Source: Heterohyrax brucei (taxonomy: Eukaryota; Chordata; Mammalia; Hyracoidea; Procaviidae). Taken from it: 64,000 bases of DNA. Positions 22,905-33,505 of the stretch are shown one piece after another (the first letter of the stretch is position 1; every line of letters begins with the position of its first letter). The stretch covers positions 55,736,333 to 55,800,332 of the forward strand of contig CM053141.1 in NCBI GenBank assembly GCA_028571685.1, written 5' to 3'. The notes under the pieces are model-generated. The model did not search any database, was not told where the DNA came from, and saw only the letters and a program-made list of their open reading frames with translations. The position numbers and the translations under genes are program-made.

Positions 22905-23008
22905 CATATCCTTGGAAACTCCTTGGGACAGTTTTGTTGTATCCTCTTAGGGTTACTGTCATCCAGAATTGATTCAGTGGTAGTGGGTTGTTTTTGTTTT
23001 TTTTTTTC
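22905..23008 (+). mobile_element. AfroSINE 3' part
   Basis: CCTTGGAAACTCCTTGGGAC, then CCAGAATTGATTCAGTGGTA, GTGGGTTGTTTTTG and a T-rich tail. The head is lost. Confidence 0.75.
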
Positions 23009-23324
23009 AAATCATCTATGGCTGTTTAATACTTGATATGTGTGCAATTTGAATTGAAACATGATACAAGTGGTAAATACACACTGGAGTGCAAAGACTT
23101 GTTTTGGAAAGAAAGTAAAATTGTATGTTGATTGCATGTCGGAATAATAATATTTTGGATCTGTTGGGCTAGATAAGTTCACTCATTTACTTTTTGTAAT
23201 GTGGATGGTAGAACCTGTCAGTAACATGTGGTTTATGTTATGTTTTATTAGATAACATGGATCTAGAGTAGTTGAGTATATACGGGATACACATTATGTA
23301 GATATCATAAATACTTCATTAATA
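23009..23324. other. Unannotated intron 4 sequence
   Basis: AT-rich, nothing recognised. Confidence 0.45.
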
Positions 23325-23504
23325 TATGATGTCTGACAATTAAGTTCGTGAACTTACCACTGTACACTTACTGTACAGACAGCTCAGTAAGATTTCATAA
23401 CTTTGGTGTATCAGTGTCTCGCAGCTGTGTTTGTGTTGATGCATGGCAGTGTCTTTCTGACTGGTGTTCATTATTGTTAGGTTTTTTGGTATGCTGTCAC
23501 AAGA

Positions 23505-24665
23505 ATGTTGGCTCTTGAATTAGAGCAGCAAACAAACATTAAATTTCTTGTTAAACTTGGCAAGAGTGGAAGTGAATTGAGGGACATCTTAGTCCAAGCT
23601 TATGGGGATAATGCAATGAAGAAACCTGTAGTACACAAATGGAATAAACTTTTTGCTGAGGCGAGAGATGGTGTCACTGATGAAGAAGGTCAGGGCAGCC
23701 AGGAACAAGCAGAACTGATGAAAACATGGCAAAAGTTTATTGCATTGTGTGCCAAGATTGTCAGCTGACTATGAGAAGTATAGCAAACCAGGTATCCATC
23801 GATAGACAAACGGGAAAATCTTAAGTGAAAATCTTGGCATGAGAACCCAAAAAAAACACCACTGCCATCAAGTTGATTCAGACTCATAGCAACCCTATGG
23901 GAGAGAGTAGAACTGCTCCACAGAGTTTTCAAGGAGCACCGGGCTGATTTGAACTTCCGCCTTCTGGTTAGCGGCTGTATCAATTAAACACACCACCAGG
24001 ATCTCCTCGTATGAGAAAGGTGTGTGCACAAATGGTCCCAAAGGAGCTCACCAATGAACAAAAGCAAAGGAGAGTCAAAATTTGCCAAGACCTTTTGGAG
24101 AAGCAAGACAATGTTTTGCCTCTTGTTTGGCCATGTTACCACTGGTGATGACATGTGGTGTACCAATACAACCCTGAAACAAAGTGTCAAGGTGCACAGT
24201 GAAAGTCAGCCAATTCTTCACAACCAGAAAAGTTTCATCAGTCCAAGAGTTACAGCAACGTTGCTAATGTGTTTGGATATTAGAGGGATTGTTCATTATG
24301 AATTTTTTACCAGTTGCACAAAGGTTAACCAAGTTTACTATTTGGAAGTGCTGAAAAGGCTGTGTGAAAAAGTTGGACGAAAATAACCCCAACTTGTCGC
24401 CAACAACTTATGGCTCTTTTATCAGGAGAATGCACCAGTCCATGCGGCAGTGTCATGAGGGAGTGTTTAGCCAGTAAACTAGTAACTATTGGAACACCCT
24501 CGCTATTCACCTGTTCTGGCCCCCAGAGACTTTTGTCGTTACCTGAAAATAAAGGAAATATTGAAAGGAAGACATTTTGATGACATTTGGGACATCAGGG
24601 GTAATACCGTGACAGCTCTAATGACTGTTTCAGAAAAAGAATTCCAAAACTGCTTTGAAGGGTGA
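23505..24665 (+). pseudogene. Mariner transposase pseudogene
   Basis: The first 260 nt encode a helix-turn-helix N-terminus beginning MLALELEQQTNIKFLVKLG and including SELRDILVQAYGDNAMKK. After the SINE, the catalytic region follows: TGDDMW with the first aspartate, DIRGIVHYEF, VNQVYYLEVLKRL, then an ENAPVH block where mariners normally have an aspartate before NAP (here Glu, about 24425), then LAPRDF with the last aspartate and LKGRHFDD. Frameshifts and stops occur, notably around 23690-23770 and 24385. The DD34D arrangement identifies the mariner clade. The lost residue and breaks show it is dead. DNA transposition of this type needs only the transposase and the terminal repeats. Confidence 0.88.
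23846..24010 (-). mobile_element. AfroSINE inserted in the mariner transposase gene, with TSD
   Basis: Reversed tail CACCACTGCCATCAAGTTG, body GAGAGTAGAACTGCTCCAC and reversed head GGTTAGCGGCTG...CACCACCAGGATCTCC. The 7-bp word ATGAGAA flanks it (23839-23845 and 24011-24017). Confidence 0.93.
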
Positions 24666-24794
24666 ACTAAGCGCTGGTGTCAGTGCGTAGCTTCCCAAGG
24701 GGAGTACATGGAAGGTGACTATAGTTCATCAGCACTGAGATATATAGCACTTTTTCTAGGATGAGTTCATGAATTGAATTGTCAGACCTTGTAT

Positions 24795-24840
24795 GCCAGC
24801 CAAGTGCCATCGAGTCAGATCCGACTCATGGCGACCCTAG
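24795..24840 (-). mobile_element. Ultra-short tail fragment (46 bp), minus strand
   Basis: GCCAGCCAAGTGCCATCGAG, then TCAGATCCGACTCATGG and CGACCCTAG: the same unit as 26267-26318. It begins two bases after the mariner's right TA. No clear TSD. Confidence 0.6.
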
Positions 24841-24959
24841 TCAGAAGTAAATATCAGAAATAGGAAACTTGCCTACATTTGAAAATTTCAAATTTTGTGT
24901 TTTGTAAGAAATATAGTTCTATTGTTTAGATCCTTTTACCTGTCGTGATTCATAAACAA

Positions 24960-25015
24960 AATACCAAACCAAACCCATTGCCATCAAGTTGATTGCAACT
25001 CTTAGTGACCATATT
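24960..25015 (-). mobile_element. AfroSINE tail fragment, minus strand
   Basis: ATACCAAACCAAACCCATTG, then CCATCAAGTTGATTGCAAC, ends abruptly where a complete SINE begins. Confidence 0.75.
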
Positions 25016-25017
25016 AA

Positions 25018-25183
25018 ACCAAAAAACCAAACCCACTGCCATCAAGTCAATGCTGACTCATAGCCGCCATATAGGACAGAGTAGAACTGCCCCATAGGGT
25101 TTCCAAGGAGCACCTGAGGGATTCGAAGTGCCACCCTTTTGGTTAGCAGCCATGGCACTTAACCACTATGCCACCAGGGTTTC
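25018..25183 (-). mobile_element. AfroSINE, full length, minus strand
   Basis: ACCAAACCCACTGCCATC tail, GGACAGAGTAGAACTGCCCC, GGTTTCCAAGGAGCACCTG and GGCACTTAACCACTATGCC...CAGGGTTTC head. One of the best preserved copies. Confidence 0.95.
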
Positions 25184-26254
25184 TGGCATGTAATATGATA
25201 AGGAATAAAATAGTTAAGAGACCTATATTATATTGTAAAATCTTCTATCTGCTTTTGATTTCTTAACCAAAGAAGATACTGCTATGCAGATCCATCATTT
25301 TATGTAAGAATGTCATCTTCACTAACACTATCAATAAGTCTTCCTCTTCCTGCTATAGAAGATTTATGCAACCGCTTCTCTGCTTCTGTCTTTTTTTGTT
25401 AGGTTTGTCTTTTCTATATCTCAGTTCCTGTGGTATACTAGCTGTGTAAAACTGGAAAGTAGGAAAGACTGAATGTCTGCAGTGGTTTCCTTGATTCCAC
25501 TTCCCCAACTCCTGCCTTTGCCTACCCCTGATATATTCACACAGATAGTAAAAGAAATGTAAATTCCCCTTTTGTCGTTAACCCATGGCATTTTGCTAAA
25601 TATCTCCTGTTTTTCTGGAGTTCTTCAAAGATAACCTTTTTTTGTAAAAAGGAAAAAAAATACCTTAAAGTTCCCTCTGAAATGTGTGTTAACTTCGTTT
25701 CAGTTCTTTGTGTAGTTCAGAGAGCTACCTTTCTCACTTTTGTTATTTTGTTGGGCCTTCTTTGTATAATAAGGTAGAAGGGCAGGGAGGAGGAAAGTTA
25801 ATGTTGGAGAGGTGGTAAAATAGCTGCAGAAAATTTGAATGATACCAAAGGAGGATCAACTGCTATTAACATGTTAATGAAAACCCGGAAGTGGCTTCTC
25901 CTCCCCAACGTTTGATCTGATTAGAAACTTGTTAGCTGTAAAAACTCTTTGAAATTCTCAAACTAAAGGATAATTTCTTTCAGGAAGAGGGCAGAGGACA
26001 GCAGTTGCCTGCTGTTCTTCGTGGGTCTTTTAGGGAGGAAAACCCACTTCTGAATAGAAGGTAAAAGCCGAGAAAGAAACAGTGAAGTTCAGCACTGAGG
26101 CAAGGAAAGTGACAAGCTATTAAGATACAAAAACATTATCACAGAAGTAAATATTGTTAGCAAGGTCTGGACTTCCTTAACTTACAGTTTCTTTTGAGAG
26201 TCATATCCTTAAATATGGTAAAGACAATGTGTCAGGGAAGCAGAAAGATGTTGT
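25184..26254. other. Unannotated intron 4 sequence
   Basis: No repeat family or coding signal recognised over about 1.07 kb. Confidence 0.5.
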
Positions 26255-26266
26255 AACCATTCACCA

Positions 26267-26318
26267 GCCAGCCAAGTGCCGTCGTGTCAGATCCGACTCT
26301 TGGCGACCCTAGAGGCCA
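26267..26318 (-). mobile_element. Ultra-short retroposed tail fragment (52 bp) with 12-bp TSD
   Basis: GCCAGCCAAGTGCCGTCGTG, TCAGATCCGACTCTTGG and CGACCCTAGAGGCC lie between perfect copies of AACCATTCACCA (26255-26266 and 26319-26330). No SINE head or body is present. Confidence 0.75.
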
Positions 26319-26465
26319 AACCATTCACCAAGGAAGATTTAAAATACACAGATTTACAAGAAGTGTTGAGATAATTGGTACATGAAGACAAGACCATTAT
26401 TTGTTTTTGGTATGGAGGAGGAGTAGAATCACTTCCAGTAGGACACAGGACAGAATTTATGTCTC

Positions 26466-26930
26466 TGTCAGTCGTGCCCAGTCAGTTTGTCACACTGTGG
26501 TGACTTGCATGTTGCTGTGATGCTAGAAGATACACCATGAGTATTTCAAAGTCCAACTTCGTCATCCAAGTGGACGGGTTTCAGAGGAGCTTCCAGACAA
26601 AGACTAGCTGACAAGAAAGAACCTGCAGGCCTACTTCTGAAAAAATTTGCCACTCTAAACCATATGAATAACAGTGGAATATTATCTGATGTAGCTATGG
26701 ATGATGAGTTTCTTAGATTGGAAGGTACTCAAAATATGCCTTAAAGTAAAGTTGACTGTAATGATGTGAATGGAACCAAGCTTTTGGGACCTTTATTTGC
26801 TCATGTGGTGCAACTCAAAAAAAAAAAAAAAAAAAAGAAGAAGAAATAGATGCAAATATCCATTAATAATTTGAATGTGAAATGTATAAAGTGTGAATTA
26901 AGGAAAACTGGAAATTGTGAAAAATGAAAT
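26466..26930 (+). mobile_element. RTE LINE 5'-terminal segment, plus strand
   Basis: CAGTCAGTTTGTCACACTG, the GCTGTGATGCTAGAAGAT block, GTTTCAGAGGAGCTTCCAGA and CCATTAATAATTTGAATG correspond to 952-1438 and 19890-20475 in reverse. A 20-nt A run interrupts it at about 26818. Confidence 0.7.
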
Positions 26931-27521
26931 GTGTCAAAGAGCAAACTAGAGCTTCTGTTAAAATTAAAGCAAAGAGTTTACTGAAGAAACAAAGAGATCT
27001 CTTTTGGGCCAGCAGCACTTCCTGACCCACTACTGTGGTGAAGGAAATTTTTCATATTTACGAATTTAAGGAGTGTCAGAAGAGTTGTAAGCTCCCTTAA
27101 ACTTTGTTTTGTTAATTATAAAGTTTGAGTCATTCAGGAAGCTAATCAATGGGTATTTTAGAGGACAGCCTGAGTGAATATCCTTCTGTTACCACAAACA
27201 TAAGCAGAGCTGGTTTTCAAACAAGGATGATATGAGAAGCAAGACATTGATTGCATACTGCATGTAGGTAAGGAACCAGAAGGGACCATTCTTCCAAAAT
27301 CTGCCTCCCCAAATGGGAGACTATCTGGAGGCTTTTTCGAAAAAGGGAATTAGGTTTTGTGAGTCCTGAGAATTGATAGAAAGTTGATTCTTCTTTGGGT
27401 GGTCAAATTGGTCTCCTCCCATATGTGTTGCTACTCTAATTGATATTTTGGGTCACAGGATAGATTATTTTGTTTATCTTTTATGATTTTTAGATTACTA
27501 TCCCTCACTTTTCCACAGTCC
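26931..27521. other. Unannotated intron 4 sequence
   Basis: Possibly degenerate RTE at the left edge. Otherwise nothing recognised. Confidence 0.4.
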
Positions 27522-27685
27522 TAAAGAAACTGTGGTGGCATAGTGTTTTAAGTCCTATGTCTGCTAACCAAAAGGTTGGCAGTTCACATCTGCCAGGCAC
27601 TCCTTGGAAACTATGGAGCAGTTCTGCTCTGTCCTGTAGGGTTGCTATGAGTCAGAATTGACTCAGTGGCAGTGGGTTGTTTTGA
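27522..27685 (+). mobile_element. AfroSINE, near full length
   Basis: AAACTGTGGTGGCATAGTG head, AACCAAAAGGTTGGCAGTTC, GTCCTGTAGGGTTGCTATGA and GTCAGAATTGACTCAGTGGC tail. Confidence 0.92.
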
Positions 27686-28015
27686 AAGATACCATAGATT
27701 AATACTCAGCCTGGAGAGAAATGGAAGGAGACATTGGACTCCTCCTTGGAGAGAGAATTAAGAAACAATATGGTGCAGGTTATGCTCAAGATGTGATCAC
27801 TTATTTAGTGTGTCTGTTCCACTTCCTGGGAACAAGTTGTGAGAAGAAGAGGAAGCTAGGTGGTTTCCTAAGATATAGTAGCCACTTGACTTTCAAAAGT
27901 CAGCTCAGAATAAGCAGTAAATGGCAAAAATGGACTGCAACCTGCAGTTTGGTAACAGTATCTCTTTATGATAAGCATCTAGATTTTCTAAAGTCTCATT
28001 CACAAAATACCTGAA
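27686..28015. other. Unannotated intron 4 sequence with a chance ORF
   Basis: A 97-codon open frame lies at 27721-28014, but I see no splice sites, family motif or codon pattern to support a gene. Confidence 0.45.
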
Positions 28016-28019
28016 GATC

Positions 28020-28500
28020 AGTATGCTAAGCAATAAATGAATTGAATGGCCGTAAGCAGGTGATAACAACCTTGTTTGTTGAAAGCAAAGAAAACTTGAA
28101 GCACTTACTGATGATCAAAGACCACAGCATTCAGTATGGATCACACCTCAACAGAAAACAAAAATCTTCACATCTGAACCAATAAGCAACATTGTTAACG
28201 TAGAAAAGATTGAAATTTTCAAGGTTTTTGTTTTACTTGGATCCACAATTAATACCAATGGAAGCAGCAGTCAGGAAATCAAATGACACAGTACACTGGG
28301 CAAAACCCACTGCTGCCAAGTTGGTTGTAACTCACAGTGACTGTAAGACAGAAGAGAACTTCCACATAAGGTTTCTGACGAGCAGCTAGCTGGTGGGTAT
28401 GAACTGCTAGCCATTTGGTGCAGGACTGGAGAATGTTTCTTTCTTTTGTACATCAAGCTGTTTTCAGAAGTGACTCGATGGCATCTTACAACAATAACAG
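28020..28500 (+). mobile_element. RTE LINE 3' part, plus strand, with SINE insertion
   Basis: ACAACCTTGTTTGTTGAAAG (post-YADD region of RT), ACTTGAAGCACTTACTGATG, CTTGGATCCACAATTAATAC, and after the SINE the terminal GTGACTCGATGGCATCTTAC followed by AACAATAACAG. Probably the same insertion as 26466-26930, with a large deletion. Confidence 0.75.
28300..28416 (-). mobile_element. AfroSINE, minus strand, inside RTE
   Basis: AAACCCACTGCTGCCAAGTT, GTAACTCACAGTGACTG and GGTGGGTATGAACTGCTAGC. Diverged and head-truncated. Confidence 0.7.
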
Positions 28501-28721
28501 CATTTAATCCTTTGTTATGGCACATACAGTATCCCACCTATTTTTATGCCTCTGGAGTTCTTTGAAATGTACTTTTTCCACTGAAAGTATTTACTTCTAG
28601 TGGGAACTCATGTAATGGTGATGGGCTAAAATGTTCCTTTAAGCAGAATAGTTAGGGTTTTAGGCAAAAGCAGAGATGATCCTTGTACCCAAACAGAAAG
28701 TGCTTCACAATAAAGCATACT

Positions 28722-28890
28722 TCGCAAGACCAGTGGCAGAGTGATTAAGCGATCAGCTGCTAACTAAAACGTCAGCAGTTCAGATCCACCAGCTGCTCTT
28801 TGAAAACCATATGGTGCAGTTCCGCTCTGTTATGCAAGGTCACTTTGAGTCCAGGTTGACTGGATGGCAACAGGATTAGTTTTTTGTGTG
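28722..28890 (+). mobile_element. AfroSINE, diverged
   Basis: GACCAGTGGCAGAGTGATTA head, GTTCAGATCCACCAGCTG box B, CAAGGTCACTTTGAGTCC and GACTGGATGGCAACAGG tail. Confidence 0.82.
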
Positions 28891-29819
28891 TTTGTTTACT
28901 CAAGACCAGTAGACTAGATGGTTTCCTACAAACCATGTATTCACTATGTTTTCATATTAATATTTCTTATGTCAGTATTACTTATCAAAATTTTAAATAT
29001 ACTCAATGACTCAGTATGCTAAAAACTACTAAAAACATGCTATGAAAAAAAGTGCAAACCAGAAAATAATTGGGTCTTGAAAGCCTTATTTATGAGTTAC
29101 TGAGTTGCAAAGTAACCTAAAGACTAAGAGGGCTAGAATCTTATAACCCATATGATGCATTAATTTTCCATTGAAAAAATTTTTTTGTATACTAACCTTT
29201 TGGTTAAGTACTAAACGAAACTTTAAAAAAAAGGATTATTCATGATTACAGAATAAGATTGTGCTGTTTTTTGGTCTGATTAGCTACTTGGGTGTAGCAA
29301 GACTGTTAATTTGCAGTTTGTTTTGGTGAAAGTTTTCATCAGGGATGTCTGATTGGAGTTTTAAAAACCTCTTAAGGCTCATAAGTGAAACCACAAACTT
29401 GCTACCAGATTTCATTTAGAGTATCCATTAATTTGGGCAGGGTAGTCCCTTTTCCTATGACATAGTCCTCCATAGTCCTCCATATAATAAGCAAACATAC
29501 AGTAAGAATATACCCCAAATATGTCAACAGTATTAAGAGATTTCGTAAGCTGGGGGAGGGGGGTAGGTCCTAAATATCCAAAACGCCACATGTAAGTGAC
29601 GTGATTTCCAGTTAATATCTAGTGGTGTAGAAGATGCTAGATTCAAACTAAAGGACTAAAGATATGCCCAGTTAATGTTTAAAAAAATAAGTGAAATTAA
29701 TGACTAATAACCTGCAATGTTGTCTCGTACCAGACAGCACAACACTGGGTCTGATTAGCAGAACATACCATGGGCAGTGAAAGCAATGGTAGATCTCTAG
29801 TAACTTACGTAACAATAGC
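28891..29819. other. Unannotated intron 4 sequence
   Basis: AT-rich. A small direct repeat CATAGTCCTC (about 29461 and 29471). No recognised element. Confidence 0.5.
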
Positions 29820-29982
29820 AACAACAAGAAATCCAAACCGAGTGCTGTAGAGTTGGTTTAGACTCATAGATCCCTATCAGACAGAGTCGAATTGCCCCAT
29901 TCAGTTTCCAAGGAAAGGCTGGTGGATTTCAACTGCCAGACTTTTTGTTAGAGCCACACTGTACGCTTCAGGCACTTCCCAT
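29820..29982 (-). mobile_element. AfroSINE, minus strand, diverged
   Basis: Starts with AACAAC-type repeats, then AATCCAAACCGAGTGCTG, CAGTTTCCAAGGAAAGGCTG and GGTGGATTTCAACTGCCAGA. Confidence 0.82.
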
Positions 29983-30357
29983 ACAGCATACAGTTTCTGA
30001 GACGTTTAGATCAGTTCTATTTTATTTATATACACTGAATCTCAGAAAGGGTAACCTTGTCTTCTAATTTGAGAATGTTGCTCATGCAGCTCGTCTGTAT
30101 ACCTGTTCACCACTTAGCAACTATCATGTTATCTCACCTTTTGCATTTGGAACAATAGTAAAAATATCTACCAGACTAGTTTGTGCATAACATCCTATGT
30201 CAGGCAGTAATGAATGTTAAGGTACAAGGTGAGACTGATGATGGCTGTGGTTAAGGTTATGTGTCAACCTGGATGGGCCGTGATTCTCAGTGGTTTGGCA
30301 ATTATGATGTGCTAATGGAAGTTTGTAATCATATAATTTGGCATTTCTGTGATTAAA
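29983..30357. other. Unannotated intron 4 sequence
   Basis: Nothing recognised with confidence. The stretch around 30240-30350 resembles an old LTR or DNA-transposon edge but cannot be assigned. Confidence 0.4.
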
Positions 30358-30522
30358 AAAAACCACTGCCATTGAGTAGATTCTGACTCATAGCGACCCT
30401 GTAGCACAGAGTAGAGCAGCTGCTCCATAGAGTTTCCAGGCAGTGGCTGGCAGATTCAGACTCCTCAACTTTGGGTTATCAGACACAGCACTTAGCCACT
30501 ACACCACCAGGGTTTCCTCTGT
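30358..30522 (-). mobile_element. AfroSINE, full length, minus strand
   Basis: AACCACTGCCATTGAGTAG tail, CATAGCGACCCTGTAGCACA and TTAGCCACTACACCACCAGG head. Confidence 0.92.
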
Positions 30523-31116
30523 GATGATATAGTCCTGTTTTACCATTAAGTGTGTGGTCATCCTTTATTTTTGCGTAGCAGTAATTTCCACATAATAACC
30601 TTGTTTGGAAGCCCTAACTATGTCTATGAGTGAGGAATGGGGGTAGTTGTAGTAACATCAACTAATGTTCTCAAGTGCCATCAAATCAGTTGTGACTCAC
30701 AGTGACCTAGTGTAAAACAACAAAACACTACTTGGTCCTGTGCTGTCCACACAATTGTTATCTTGAGCACATTGTTGTAGCCATTGTGTCCAGTCCGTCT
30801 CCTTCAGGGTCTTTCTCTTTTTTGGTGACCTTACTTTACCAAGCACGATGCCCTCCTCTAGGATTTGGTCCCTCCTGGTAATATGTCCAGAGTATGTGAG
30901 ACAAAGATCCTTGCTTCTAAGCATTTTGGCTGTACTTCTTCCCAGGCAGATTTGTTTGTTCTTCTGGCAGTCCACGGTACATATTCACTGTTCTCCACCA
31001 GCACCATAATTCAAAGACATCAGTTTTTCCTTGGTCTTCCTTACTCACTGCCTGTTGTCCCATGAATATGCAGCAGTTGAAAATACTATGACTTGGGTCA
31101 GGGGCATCTTAGTCCA

Positions 31117-31660
31117 TGTTATGGATTGAATTGTATCCCCCCAAAAATGTGTGTAACAATTTGGCTTGGCTATGATTCCCAGTATTTTGTGATTGTCCTC
31201 AGTTTTGTGATTTTCCTATGCTGCAGTCCTAGTCTCTGCCTGTAGTTAATAGATTGGTTTATGTTAGAGAAGATTAAGGCTGAAACACCTATTCTAAGGT
31301 CACCTTCCTGTTCCAATGTAAAGAGAGTTTACCTGGAGTGTGTCTTGCACCACCTTTTATCCTACAAGAAGTAAAAGGGAAGCAAACAGAGAGTTGGGGA
31401 CATTATACCACCAAGAAAGCAAGATTGTGCCCTTCAGATCTGAGATTCTTTTGCCAAGATGCTCTCAGACCACAAAGAAAGGCTGATGCAACACAAAAAT
31501 CTTCTTCCAGAGCCAATAGGAAAGAATGCTTTCCTCTGGAGTCGACACCCTGGATTTGGACTTCCAGCTTACTGGACTGTGTAAAAGTAAATTTTTTCTT
31601 TGCTAAAGCCATCCCTGTATGGTGGTATTTCTGTTAGAGAAGTACCAGATGACTAAGACA
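31117..31660 (+). repeat. MaLR-type LTR inside minus-strand RTE
   Basis: TGTTATGGATTGAATTGTAT start, GGCTTGGCTATGATTCCCAG, GGTATTTCTGTTAGAG and terminal CTAAGACA. A clean TG...CA LTR. Flanking 5-mers GTCCA and ATCCT are only partly alike. Confidence 0.87.
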
Positions 31661-31745
31661 ATCCTCAAAATTACATCTTTGCTTTTTATAAAACACCTTA
31701 AAGAGGTCTTTTGCAACCCAGTACTATATGTCATCTAATTTTGAA

Positions 31746-32282
31746 ATAGAGTAAGATATATTCTGCATCTTGAGCATAGCTTGCGCTGTTTTGTTTCTTA
31801 TTTCTGTCCCTAAGCATATTTTCACAAACATCAGTCCATTGTTTCCCATAGTTTCTCTCAAGTTAAAAACTAACCTATGCTCTTTTTAGGTCTGTGGAAA
31901 AACAAGTGATAATAATCTAAAAATTACAAAAGAGAAACAAAGGATTTGTCATGTGACCAGGAACTTATACGATGGCCAGACCATGTCAGAGTCCAAAACA
32001 CCAATTAAGAAATTAACACTTCAGGGGCGTAACTGCTGTGACCACCTAAAGAAGAAGTAACATTGTATAAATTCCTAGCACTCTTAAAACCTCATGCCAT
32101 TTTTCTCTAAGACCTCCAGCTAGTCCACATTTTGGAGAGACAGACTTTGGAGAACTCTTATCTCCTGTGTCTCTTTATGTGGCAGTACATAATAAAACAT
32201 CTTCCTTCCCGTTTCACCTTTGTCTCTAAGAAGGGCTGTTTGCAGTAGGGTACACGAACTCGGCTTAGGCTTTTGGTAACAG
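31746..32282. other. Unassigned block within the RTE
   Basis: RTE homology is lost here. No other family recognised. Confidence 0.4.
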
Positions 32283-32635
32283 TTTCTTGACTGGTGTTTC
32301 TATGGGTATTGATTATGGATCCAAATAAAATGAAGTCCATGATAACATCAGTCTTTTTTCTGTTTATCATGATGTTGCTTATTTATCCAGTTCTGAGGAT
32401 TTTTCTTTTGAGAGTGCAATATATATTGAAGGCTCTAGTCTTTAATCTTCATCATAAAGTGCTTCAAGTCCTCTGCACTTTCAGCAAACAAGGTTGTATC
32501 ATCTATATGTTGTTTATGAGTCTTCCTCCAATCCCCGTTCTGTATTCTTTTTCATGTATCCCAGCTACTCATACTGTTTGCTCAGCAACAAGTTGAATAA
32601 GTGTGGTGAAAGGATACAACCATGACACACATCAG

Positions 32636-32795
32636 TTTAAACTGGCGGCATAGTGGTTAACTGTTACAGCTGCTGCCCAAAAAGTCAGTAGTTTGTACCT
32701 ACCAGACACTCCTTGGAAACTCTGGGGGTAGTTCTGCTCTGTCGTGTAGGGTCAGTGTGAGTCAGAACTGAGCTGTAGGTGTGGTTTTTGCGTAG
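32636..32795 (+). mobile_element. AfroSINE inside RTE
   Basis: AAACTGGCGGCATAGTGGTT head, CACTCCTTGGAAACTCTGGG, TGTAGGGTCAGTGTGAGTCA and a GTGTGGTTTTTG tail. Confidence 0.85.
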
Positions 32796-33141
32796 CAGCT
32801 CCTTGTGTTCACACACCTGTCTCGGCCTGTGTATAAATTCCTCAAAAGGGTGATTCAGAACTCTGGAATTCCCATTATTCACAATTATCCGTAGTTTCTT
32901 ATGATTCACACAAATGCCTATGTACAGGTAGACCTCTTACTGGTAGTGTCTGCTTTCAGCCAGGATCCATCTGACATCTGCAGTAGTATCCCGAGTTCCA
33001 CATCCTCTTCTAAATCTGGCTTGGGTTTCTGGCAGTTCCCTTTCAATATATTGCAGAGCCCCTTTTGAAGATTTTCTCCTTGCATGTTAATTATTATATT
33101 GTTCAATAATCCACGTTCGGTTGGATCCCTTATTTTGGAAT

Positions 33142-33505
33142 GAGTGCAGGAACCCTGGGACCACAGTACCAAAGTACTGCTCTCTGTTTCTTTTGTTTTG
33201 CTGGCTGGTCCCCAGCTCTCTGTTTGCTTTCCCTTTGTCTCTTGTAGGATAAAAGGTGGAACAAGCCACATCCCAGGGAAAGTCCTTTCACACTAGATCA
33301 GGGAGGTGACCTTAGTAAGGGTGTTATAGTCTCATCATAATACTCTTTAACATAATCCTGTCTTACCTTATTAATCACAGACAGAGATTAGGATTTACAA
33401 CGTAGGAAAATCACAAAATGGAAGACAACTGCACGATAATGGGAATCATTGTCCAGCCAAATTGCTATATACATTTTGGGGGTACGTGATTCAGTCTATG
33501 ACGGT
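33142..33505 (-). repeat. MaLR-type LTR, minus strand, truncated
   Basis: GGACCACAGTACCAAAG, CCCAGCTCTCTGTTTGCTTT and CTCTTGTAGGATAAAAGGTG parallel the LTRs at 46800-46920 and 57655-57710. The left (3') end is missing. Confidence 0.75.

Larger units (their letters stand above)
23327..24791 (+). mobile_element. Full-length mariner-type DNA transposon, inactivated
   Basis: TA flanks lie at 23325-23326 and 24792-24793. Terminal inverted repeats are about 30 bp: GTCTGACAATTAAGTTCGTG at the left and, reversed, GAATTGTCAGACC at the right. It encloses a mariner transposase gene starting at 23505. It is the only copy here with both ends and the coding region. A SINE (23846-24010) and several frameshifts break the gene. 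It is the parent type of the palindromic derivatives at 2003, 34860, 35037 and 43658. Confidence 0.93.

Noticed and set aside
27721..28014. 97-aa ORF with ATG
   Set aside because: No motif, no flanking splice or transcript signals, and it sits between SINE and RTE remains; length is within chance for AT-rich DNA.
31112..31665. A perfect TSD around the LTR at 31117
   Set aside because: Flanking words GTCCA and ATCCT do not match; only a shared TCC is seen, so no duplication is claimed.
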